Part shown: one piece after another, positions 8,025-14,457 of the stretch | Numbering within the stretch: position 1 is the first letter of the stretch | How the letters are laid out: every line of letters begins with the position of its first letter | From: CAZMJP01 sp964566895 | Lineage (GTDB): Bacteria > Patescibacteriota > Patescibacteriia > UBA2591 > UBA6264 | Assembly (NCBI GenBank): GCA_964566895.1 | Contig: CAZMJP010000005.1 | Coordinates: 1 to 35,523 of the forward strand | DNA length: 35,523 nucleotides | Direction of reading: 5' to 3' | Program-made: the position numbers and the translations under genes | The notes under the pieces: generated by a model | The model's database searches: none | Seen by the model: the letters and a program-made list of their open reading frames with translations, nothing else | Told to the model about the DNA's origin: nothing

Positions 8025-9434
8025 TTAAAACGGCTCTTCAATGCCTTCCCCCGACGGCATGTCTAGGCCTGTCTTTGACCAATTTTTAAAACTGGATTTC
8101 TCATTATCAAAATATAAACGGACAGTCACTCCAGCCGGACCATGGCGATGTTTATCAATATGAATCTCGGCTAAATTCTTTTCCTCATCGGGGCAAATTT
8201 TAATCCCCCGATCCATTGCTTTACGATAAATAAACATCACCACGTCCGCGTCCTGTTCAATCGAGCCTGACTCGCGTAGGTCGGACAATTTGGGAATGGC
8301 CGGCGTTCTCAATTCAGGAGCCCGAGAAAGTTGGGAAAGGGCTAAAACTGGAATATTCAATTCGCGGGCTACCGCCTTTAACGACCGAGAAATTTCAGAA
8401 ACTTCTTGGACCCTCCCTTCCGACGACCCGGTTCCGGAATCCATTAACTGCAAATAATCCACAATTAAAAGACCCAAACCATGTTCAATTTGCAAACGTC
8501 GGGCTTTAGTTTTAATTTCCATAATATTAGCCGTCGGAGAATCATCAATAAAAACTGGCGCTTCGGCCAAAACGCCAAGAGCTCGCCCCAATCTTTCAAA
8601 ATCTCCGTCATCGTCTTTGTGGGAAAGTTGACCGGTCCGCAATTTCCAAAGACTGACCTCGGCTTGGGCGCAAATCATCCTATCAACCACATGTTCCTTT
8701 GACATTTCTAAACTAAAAATACCAACTGGAATCTTGTGATAAACGGCCAGCTGTCGGGCGATATCAAGAGCTAAACTCGATTTCCCGAGGCCGGGTCTAG
8801 AAGCTAAAATAATTAATTCAGAAGGCTGAAGCCCAGCTAAAACGCCGTCTAAATCAACAAAACCCGTCGGCATGCCACGGATTCGCTTTGTCCCTTTATG
8901 CATCTCATCCATTCTTTCAAATGCCTGAACTAAAGTATCTTTTAAGGGAATAAAATTCTGTTTTAAAAATTTCTGCGAGATAGCAAATAATTTCTGTTCT
9001 GCTTTATCCAAAACATCGGTCGTCTCTTCTTCCTCTTTATAAGCCATTTGAATGGTTTCTGTGGAAACTTTTATCAACCTGCGCAAAGTTGATTTTTTCT
9101 GAACAATTTGGGCATAAGATAACACATGGCTAGACGTCGGCACGCTATTCGACAAAGAAGCTAAATACGTCCGCCCGCCAACTGTTTCCAACTGTTCTTT
9201 CTCTTCCAAGCGATTAGCTATACTTAAAATATCAATTGGCTCATGACGTTCCCAAATCTCGAACATAGCGGAATAAATCATTTGATGAATGTCTTTGTAA
9301 AAATCATCTTCGGTGATTAAATCAGCCACTTTAATAATGGCATCTTTATCAATCAATAAAGAACCCAAAAGAGCCTGTTCAGCTTCAATGTTTTGCGGAG
9401 GAAGTTTTTCTAAGACCTGTTCAAAGTCGGGCAT
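8025..9434 (-). CDS. dnaB: Replicative DNA helicase DnaB
   Basis: Hexameric helicase that unwinds the chromosomal replication fork. The 469-residue protein has the N-terminal primase-interaction domain (PPQNIEAEQALLGSLL opens it) and a linker. The RecA-type ATPase domain has Walker A SRPGLGKSS, the FSLEMSKEH motif H1a, Walker B LLIVDYLQLM, and motif H4 SQLSRAPELR with LRESGSIEQDADVV. No intein or insertion is visible. The ATG has no Shine-Dalgarno. It is the first gene of the dnaB-recR unit; the AT-rich stretch 9435-9560 upstream probably holds its promoter. Confidence 0.97.
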   Translation of the reverse strand: MPDFEQVLEKLPPQNIEAEQALLGSLLIDKDAIIKVADLITEDDFYKDIHQMIYSAMFEIWERHEPIDILSIANRLEEKEQLETVGGRTYLASLSNSVPTSSHVLSYAQIVQKKSTLRRLIKVSTETIQMAYKEEEETTDVLDKAEQKLFAISQKFLKQNFIPLKDTLVQAFERMDEMHKGTKRIRGMPTGFVDLDGVLAGLQPSELIILASRPGLGKSSLALDIARQLAVYHKIPVGIFSLEMSKEHVVDRMICAQAEVSLWKLRTGQLSHKDDDGDFERLGRALGVLAEAPVFIDDSPTANIMEIKTKARRLQIEHGLGLLIVDYLQLMDSGTGSSEGRVQEVSEISRSLKAVARELNIPVLALSQLSRAPELRTPAIPKLSDLRESGSIEQDADVVMFIYRKAMDRGIKICPDEEKNLAEIHIDKHRHGPAGVTVRLYFDNEKSSFKNWSKTGLDMPSGEGIEEPF

Positions 9435-9864
9435 AAAACGCTATATTAACAAAAAATAAAATACAAAAAACAAAAAATTATTTACAGATTACTTTCTATA
9501 GTATATAATAATTATATTATCCTTTCAAGTTTTATTTTACACATTTTATCAACATTCTCTAACGACCTATCCGCTAAAGCTCCTTTGTTAAAAATTTGTT
9601 ACTGCGGGTCTGTAGCTCAGCGGCAGAGCAGTAGCCTTTTAAGCTATTGATCTGGGTTCGATTCCCAGCAGACCCATTCCCTATTTTTTCTTTAAATCGT
9701 TCAGTGGTACTTGCCTGTGAGCGGACGGGGAAATTAAAAACCAAAAAATTAAAAACCCATTATGCGTAACTATTCAAGAAAAACAAATAAAAAATTAACT
9801 CGGTTTCGAACGCCGAGCTCGTTTATTATCAGAAAATCCATTAAATTAAAAAAGGGGAAATAAA
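9435..9864. other. Intergenic region with divergent starts around tRNA-Lys
   Basis: The stretch 9435-9560 is extremely AT-rich (runs such as TATATAATAATTATATTAT) and should hold the minus-strand dnaB promoter. tRNA-Lys lies at 9606-9676. The interval 9677-9864 contains no ORF I believe. It has degenerate AT-rich repeats (AAATTAAAAACC-like) and a small hairpin with arms CTCGG (9799-9803) and CCGAG (9813-9817) shortly before the ATPase gene. Confidence 0.6.
9606..9676 (+). tRNA. tRNA-Lys (anticodon UUU)
   Basis: Full cloverleaf: acceptor GGGTCTG/CAGACCC, D-arm GCTC/GAGC, anticodon stem GTAGC/GCTAT around loop CTTTTAA (anticodon TTT), and T-arm CTGGG/CCCAG with loop TTCGATT. The discriminator is A. 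CCA is not encoded, as TTC follows. It stands alone between the divergent dnaB and ATPase genes. Confidence 0.96.
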
Positions 9865-12510
9865 ATGTCTGAACCGGTCTGGCACAATTTATCAATAAAA
9901 AACGTTTTGGAGCTCGCCCAAACCAATAAAGACGGACTTTTTTTCAAGGAAATTGACGAACGGCTGAAAAAACACGGCCTCAACAGACTGCCGAAAGAAA
10001 AGAAATTTTCTATCTTGAAAACCCTTTTAACCCAATTTAAAAGTCCCTTGGTTTATATTTTGATAATCGCCGCCGCTGTCACTTTAGCTTTGAAAGAATT
10101 TATTGATCTGATTGTAATTTTAGCCGCGGTCTTAATCAACGCCGGGGTTGGTTTTTCCCAAGAATACAAAGCGGAAAAGATTTTCAAGCACCTTAAAAAT
10201 TTAATCCAGTATAAAGCTCGAGTTTTACGTCAAGGATCTCCTGATAACCCATCGTCAACCGAAATAAAACAAGAATACGTTATTGACAGCCAGAAATTGG
10301 TGCCGGGCGATATTATTATTTTGGAAGCCGGCGACATTATTCCGGCTGATGCCCGACTAATTGAAACCCATAACTTAGAAACTAAAGAAGCGGCGCTAAC
10401 CGGCGAGTCTCTTCCCTCTTTTAAAAAAAATGAGATTTTAAAACCGGACACTCCTTTGGCCGACCGAAAAAATATGGTTTATTCGGGCACTAATGTGGCC
10501 AAGGGCAAGGCAAAAGCGGTGATAATTGCCACTGGTTCAAAAACCGAGTTGGGTAAAATCGCCAATCTAATTAGAACTACTGAGGAGGATAAAACACCCT
10601 TGCAAAAAAAAATCTCCAGTTTAGCCGAAACCTTAGGTATAATCATCGCCGGCCTATCTTTAATGCTCTTTATCGCCGGTTTAATTATTGGTCGACCGTT
10701 TCTGGAAATGTTGCTTGTTTCCGTGGCCGTGGCCGTAGCCGGCATTCCGGAAGGTCTGCCTATCGCGGTAACGGTTTGTTTGGCTGTCGGCATGCAGAGG
10801 ATATTAAAAAAGAAAGCTCTAATCAAAAAACTAATTGCCGCGGAAACACTTGGATCAATTACGGTTATTGCTTTGGACAAGACAGGGACATTGACTGAAG
10901 GTAAAATGGCCGTAACTCATCTCATCCCCTATAAAGATGCCTCAAACAAAGACCTGCTAAAAGTCGGATTGCTCTGCAGTAATATCATTATTGAAAACTC
11001 GGAGCAAGAATTAAAAAATTGGAAAATGACCGGCGACTCAACGGAAATCGCCTTAGTTCAGGAAGCCGTTCAAGCGGGATTAGAAAGAAAAAAACTGCTC
11101 AGCAATTATCAACGGATCGACGAGATACCCTTTGAATCAGAAACAATGCGCATGGCCACCTTGTCTAAAATGAGATCTAAAAAAAATCAATCTGCTCTTT
11201 TTATTAAAGGAGCTCCGGAGCGAATCCTTGATATTTGTTCACTAACAATTGAAGAAAAAAGGGAGATAAAAAAAGAATTTGAGCAACTGACTGACAGAGG
11301 TTTAAGGGTTTTGGCTTTTGGACAGAAAATCTTTTACCCCCAAAATAAAGAAAACCTGTCTGAAAACGACTTAAATAATATTAAATTTATCGGTCTAATC
11401 GCGCTGAGAGATCCTTTAAGACCGGAAACTAAAAAAGCCGTCAACGACTGCAAATTGGCTGGGATTAGGTCAGTTCTTGTCACCGGAGATCATCAACTAA
11501 CTACCCGAGCCATCGCTCAAGAAATAGGATTAATAAGACAAGAAGAAAAAATTTTACAGGGCGGTGATATAGACAGACTTTCTGACGAGGATTTAAGAAA
11601 AAAATTGAAAAAAACTAACGTTTTTGCTCGAGTTGAGCCAAAACACAAGATTAGAATCGTTGACGCTTTGCAAGCCCAGGGCGAAGTAGTAGCTATGACT
11701 GGCGACGGAGTTAATGACGCCCCGGCCATCAAGTCGGCTGATATTGGTCTGGCTCTTGGTTCTGGGTCAGAAATAACTAAAGAGACGGCGGACATCGTTC
11801 TTTTAGACGATAATTTTAAAACCATTGTTGAAGCAATCAAGTCCGGGCGAGATATTTTTAATAACATCAAAAAAATCGTCCTTTTCCTTTTAAGTGACAC
11901 CTTTACTGAATTTATTCTCATCGGCGGATCCCTTTTTTTGGGGTTACCCTTACCTGTTTTAGCCGGGCAAATTCTTTGGATTAACATTATTGAAGATACC
12001 TTGCCGGCAATGGCTCTTTCTTATGAAAAAGAAGGGAGAGAAATTCTTAAAGAAAGGGCTCGCGGTCATAAAACCAAGATATTGGACAAAAAAATGAAAT
12101 TTCTTATTTTGGTTATCGGTGTTATAACCGACCTAATCCTCTTAGGACTGTTTTTACTCCTTTATTATCAGGGGAAGGATATCGCTTACATTCGGACAAT
12201 GATTTCTGTCGGATTGGGAATCGATACTTTGTTTTATGTTTTTGCCTGTAAAAATTTGAAAAAAATAATCTGGAAATACAATCCTTTTAATAATCTGTTT
12301 TTAGATTTCAGCGTTGTTTTTGGTTGGGGAATGCTTTTTGTCGCTCTTTATGTCCCGTTTTTTCAAAAAATTCTTCGTCTCGTCCCGCTCCATAGAAATG
12401 ATTGGCTGATTATGGTAGGATTAGGATTGATTGAAATTGCCTTAATTGAATTAGGAAAATTTTTCTTCACTCCTTGTCCGATCCGCCGGTTAAGGGACAG
12501 GGAATTGTGA
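9865..12510 (+). CDS. P2-type cation-transporting ATPase (calcium-pump-like)
   Basis: An 881-residue P-type ATPase that couples ATP hydrolysis to cation movement across the cytoplasmic membrane. Domains in order are the N-terminal cation-ATPase domain, M1-M2, the actuator with TGES, M3-M4 with the PEGLP ion motif, the phosphorylation motif DKTGTLTEG (Asp338), the nucleotide domain, the hinge TGDGVNDAP, and six C-terminal membrane helices. M5 keeps an acidic residue (SDTFTE) and M6 reads WINIIEDTLPAMAL, with the Asn and Asp of calcium pumps but Glu where SERCA has Thr. Calcium or another divalent ion is likely; Na/K-type specificity is less likely. A good ribosome-binding site (AGGGGA, about 8 nt before ATG) is rare in this window. 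Confidence 0.92.
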   Translation: MSEPVWHNLSIKNVLELAQTNKDGLFFKEIDERLKKHGLNRLPKEKKFSILKTLLTQFKSPLVYILIIAAAVTLALKEFIDLIVILAAVLINAGVGFSQEYKAEKIFKHLKNLIQYKARVLRQGSPDNPSSTEIKQEYVIDSQKLVPGDIIILEAGDIIPADARLIETHNLETKEAALTGESLPSFKKNEILKPDTPLADRKNMVYSGTNVAKGKAKAVIIATGSKTELGKIANLIRTTEEDKTPLQKKISSLAETLGIIIAGLSLMLFIAGLIIGRPFLEMLLVSVAVAVAGIPEGLPIAVTVCLAVGMQRILKKKALIKKLIAAETLGSITVIALDKTGTLTEGKMAVTHLIPYKDASNKDLLKVGLLCSNIIIENSEQELKNWKMTGDSTEIALVQEAVQAGLERKKLLSNYQRIDEIPFESETMRMATLSKMRSKKNQSALFIKGAPERILDICSLTIEEKREIKKEFEQLTDRGLRVLAFGQKIFYPQNKENLSENDLNNIKFIGLIALRDPLRPETKKAVNDCKLAGIRSVLVTGDHQLTTRAIAQEIGLIRQEEKILQGGDIDRLSDEDLRKKLKKTNVFARVEPKHKIRIVDALQAQGEVVAMTGDGVNDAPAIKSADIGLALGSGSEITKETADIVLLDDNFKTIVEAIKSGRDIFNNIKKIVLFLLSDTFTEFILIGGSLFLGLPLPVLAGQILWINIIEDTLPAMALSYEKEGREILKERARGHKTKILDKKMKFLILVIGVITDLILLGLFLLLYYQGKDIAYIRTMISVGLGIDTLFYVFACKNLKKIIWKYNPFNNLFLDFSVVFGWGMLFVALYVPFFQKILRLVPLHRNDWLIMVGLGLIEIALIELGKFFFTPCPIRRLRDREL

Positions 12511-12558
12511 AAAGCGACATAGACATTTTCAATTTTTATTATTAACGCTTTTACTCTT

Positions 12559-13851
12559 ATGAAATATATACTTCTAAGAGATATTCAAAAATATCTTGAA
12601 CAATCCGTGATTTTGAGGGGTTGGATTTTTAATTTTCGCTGTTCCGGCTCGATTTACTTCTTACAATTCCGCGACGGCACAGGTGAAATTCAAGCCGTAA
12701 TTTCAAAAAAGGAGGTCAATAAAAATTTTTGGTCTGTTTGTAAAAAATTGACTATCGAGTCCAGCCTTGAAATAACCGGCAGGATTTATTCTGAAAAACG
12801 TTCGCCCTACGGTTATGAGATGGCTGTCAAAAAAATAAAAATCATCTCTCTATCTCAAGAATATCCCATTAGTAAAAAAGCTCACGGAATTGATTTTTTA
12901 ATGGACTATCGCCATCTTTGGATTCGTTCCAATCGTCAAGCGGCTATTCTGAAAATCAGGGATGAGATCGTTTTTGCCCTTCGCGTTTTTTTAAGAAACC
13001 AGGGCTTTGTTTTAACTGACGCCCCCATTTTAACTCCAACCAGCTGTGAAGGAACAACCACCCTTTTCTCGACTAAATATTTTAATCAAAAGGCTTATTT
13101 GTCTCAATCAGGCCAACTTTATCTTGAAGCCCTAATTTACTCTTTAGGAAAAGTTTACGATTTTGGCCCGACTTTTAGGGCGGAAAAGTCAAAAACTCGG
13201 CGTCACTTAACCGAGTTTTGGATGATGGACGCTGAATCCGCCTTTGTTGAACATAAGGAAAATATGAAAATCCAGGAAAATCTAATTTGTTTCGTTGTCC
13301 AACAAATCTTAAAAAATTGTCAGAAAGAATTAACCCTTCTGGGAAGAAATTTAAAACTGTTAAAAAATATAAAATCGCCGTTTCCCAAAATCACCTATGA
13401 CCAAATAATCAAAAAACTTCAACAAAGGGGAATCAAAATTAAATGGGGAGACGACCTTGGCGGCGATGAGGAGACCGTCATCTCAAAAATGTTTGATAAA
13501 CCGGTGTTTATTGAAAAATATCCGGGGGAAATCAAAACCTTTTATATGGAACCAGATCCAAAAAATCCAAAATTAGTTTTAAATAACGACTTAATCGCCC
13601 CGGAAGGCCATGGAGAAATCATCGGCGGCTCCCAAAGAATTGATGACTTAAAAATCCTAAAACAAAAAGTAAAGGAATTTAAATTACCAAAGAAATCATT
13701 AGAATGGTACATTGATTTACGGCGCTACGGCTCAGTGCCCCACTCTGGATTTGGTTTAGGTCTTGAAAGAACCGTGGCTTGGCTTTGCGGTTTAGACCAC
13801 GTTCGAGAGACCATTCCTTTCCCTAGATTAATTAACAGGTTGAACCCCTAA
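12559..13851 (+). CDS. asnS: Asparaginyl-tRNA synthetase
   Basis: Charges tRNA-Asn directly with asparagine. The 430-residue class II enzyme has an N-terminal OB-fold anticodon-binding domain (about residues 1-105) and a catalytic core. The AsnRS-type motif is PTSCEGTTTLF. Motif 2 is FRAEKSKTRRHLTEFW, the amino-acid site reads APEGHGEIIGGSQR, and motif 3 is GFGLGLERTVAWL. It resembles Thermus-type AsnRS throughout rather than AspRS. It lies 48 bp after the ATPase; the gap contains a 7-bp inverted repeat (AAAAGCG at 12510-12516, CGCTTTT at 12546-12552). No Shine-Dalgarno precedes the ATG. Its own cognate tRNA gene follows about 250 bp downstream. Confidence 0.95.
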   Translation: MKYILLRDIQKYLEQSVILRGWIFNFRCSGSIYFLQFRDGTGEIQAVISKKEVNKNFWSVCKKLTIESSLEITGRIYSEKRSPYGYEMAVKKIKIISLSQEYPISKKAHGIDFLMDYRHLWIRSNRQAAILKIRDEIVFALRVFLRNQGFVLTDAPILTPTSCEGTTTLFSTKYFNQKAYLSQSGQLYLEALIYSLGKVYDFGPTFRAEKSKTRRHLTEFWMMDAESAFVEHKENMKIQENLICFVVQQILKNCQKELTLLGRNLKLLKNIKSPFPKITYDQIIKKLQQRGIKIKWGDDLGGDEETVISKMFDKPVFIEKYPGEIKTFYMEPDPKNPKLVLNNDLIAPEGHGEIIGGSQRIDDLKILKQKVKEFKLPKKSLEWYIDLRRYGSVPHSGFGLGLERTVAWLCGLDHVRETIPFPRLINRLNP

Positions 13852-13916
13852 CCCCATTGGAAGCCCGCTTTCCGAAAAAAAGCGGTAAAAACCAACGATT
13901 TCTTGCTTCTAATGGG
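13852..13916 (+). repeat. Hairpin repeat element, copy 1, abutting the leader promoter
   Basis: The outer arms are CCCATTGGAAGC (13853-13864) and GCTTCTAATGGG (13905-13916), 11 of 12 complementary. A nested stem CCGCTTT (13865-13871) / AAAGCGG (13879-13885) sits inside. The element starts one base after the asnS stop codon and ends 1 bp before a TTGACA -35 box. It may terminate asnS transcription and insulate the next promoter. Related elements lie at 20135-20265 and 29441-29516. Confidence 0.7.
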
Positions 13917-13917
13917 A

Positions 13918-13945
13918 TTGACATCTCTTAAATTTATGTTATTAT
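13918..13945 (+). promoter_or_regulatory. Promoter of the Asn leader / tRNA-Asn unit
   Basis: A perfect -35 TTGACA (13918-13923) and a -10 TATTAT (13940-13945) are separated by 16 bp. The predicted start of transcription is 13951-13953, at or one base before the leader-peptide ATG. Confidence 0.8.
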
Positions 13946-13952
13946 TAAAACA

Positions 13953-14015
13953 ATGTTAGAACGAGTTCCCCAAAACTTAAATAATAACAACAATAATCGT
14001 CTCCGGCGGGTCTGA
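13953..14015 (+). CDS. Asn-rich leader peptide of an attenuator
   Basis: This 20-codon ORF encodes MLERVPQNLNNNNNNRLRRV and stops at TGA (14013-14015). Seven of 20 codons are Asn, six of them consecutive (13980-13997, using both AAT and AAC). The arrangement matches the classical leader peptides of his, thr or phe attenuators, in which ribosomes slow at codons of the regulated amino acid. The ATG lies at the predicted transcription start, so the mRNA would be leaderless or nearly so, and no Shine-Dalgarno is possible. The stop codon falls inside the upstream arm of the antiterminator. The function as a sensor of charged tRNA-Asn is inferred from layout; the peptide itself probably has no role after synthesis. 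It lies between asnS and tRNA-Asn. Confidence 0.82.
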   Translation: MLERVPQNLNNNNNNRLRRV

Positions 14016-14050
14016 TTGATTTTTAGTAAAATTGTTGCGAACAGACCCGC
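14006..14050 (+). promoter_or_regulatory. Attenuator antiterminator stem
   Basis: GCGGGTCTG (14006-14014) is exactly complementary to CAGACCCGC (14042-14050). Further A-U/G-U pairs are possible inside (GATTTT with AAAATT). The first arm overlaps the last codons and stop of the leader peptide, so a ribosome at the stop would mask it, while one stalled early in the Asn run would leave it free. The second arm shares CCCGC with the downstream terminator, making the two structures mutually exclusive. Confidence 0.8.
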
Positions 14051-14074
14051 TCTGAAAGGCGGGATTTTTTATTT
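14046..14074 (+). terminator. Attenuator intrinsic terminator
   Basis: CCCGCT (14046-14051) pairs with GGCGGG (14058-14063, one G-U pair) around a 6-nt loop. ATTTTTTATTT follows at once. It lies 30 bp before tRNA-Asn. It would form when the antiterminator's first arm is covered by a terminating ribosome. Confidence 0.8.
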
Positions 14075-14092
14075 AGAGCGGTTTACGCCGTC

Positions 14093-14186
14093 CCCCGCTA
14101 AATTCTAGGGTAATTCAATTGGTAGAATGCGCCGCTGTTAACGGCGAAGTTACTGGTTCGAATCCAGTCCCTAGAGTTTAGCGGGG
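14093..14186 (+). promoter_or_regulatory. Acceptor-stem extension flanking tRNA-Asn
   Basis: The 5' flank CCCCGCTAAA (14093-14102) is perfectly complementary to the 3' flank TTTAGCGGGG (14177-14186). Position T14103 can pair with the discriminator G14176. Together with the acceptor stem this makes an uninterrupted helix of about 18 bp in the precursor RNA. It probably matters for tRNA end processing or for blocking alternative pairing with the GC-rich attenuator arms. None of the other three tRNA genes here has anything similar. Confidence 0.75.
14104..14176 (+). tRNA. tRNA-Asn (anticodon GUU)
   Basis: Cloverleaf: acceptor TCTAGGG/CCCTAGA, D-arm ATTC/GAAT, anticodon stem CGCCG/CGGCG around CTGTTAA (anticodon GTT), and T-arm ACTGG/CCAGT with loop TTCGAAT. 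The discriminator is G, as expected for Asn. CCA is not encoded. It is the first gene downstream of the Asn-codon attenuator and lies between asnS and aspS. Confidence 0.96.
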
Positions 14187-14326
14187 AACTAACGAGGTTA
14201 TAAAAATCCAAATTTCCTCCCCTAAAATTTCTTAACCGCGTCAAACCGGATAACCGTCTAACTGAACCAGAAAGGGGGATAATCTTTTATCAACTTCTTA
14301 ATCATCCTTTTGTTTTTTCTTATCTA

Positions 14327-14335
14327 TGCTATAAT
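14327..14335 (+). promoter_or_regulatory. Extended -10 promoter of aspS
   Basis: TGCTATAAT is a perfect extended -10 element with no good -35. The expected start is near 14342, giving a 5' UTR of about 115 nt. aspS therefore does not depend only on read-through from the tRNA-Asn unit. Confidence 0.6.
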
Positions 14336-14370
14336 CCCTAAGGGTAAACCAAATGGAAGAATTATTCTTA

Positions 14371-14421
14371 TTTTGGTGAATTCTAATAGAATTCCAGGTT
14401 TTGCTCATATTTTCACCAAAA
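14371..14421 (+). promoter_or_regulatory. Hairpin in the aspS 5' UTR
   Basis: TTTTGGTGAA (14371-14380) and TTCACCAAAA (14412-14421) are perfectly complementary. A small GAATTC repeat (14378-14383 and 14389-14394) lies at and inside the arms. It precedes the start codon by 37 bases and could modulate translation. No known leader RNA class is recognised. Confidence 0.5.
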
Positions 14422-14457
14422 AGTAAAAAAACAAAAAGGTTTTTAATTAGAAAAACT

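Noticed and set aside
13980..14090. T-box riboswitch for the Asn locus
   Set aside because: No T-box bulge sequence or AG-bulge specifier structure is visible. The translated Asn run plus competing stems explains the region better.
13852..14457. Recoded TGA (Gly) as in Gracilibacteria, which would extend the leader ORF
   Set aside because: TGA ends well-supported genes here, such as the ATPase at 12510 and rpmH, so the standard bacterial code applies.
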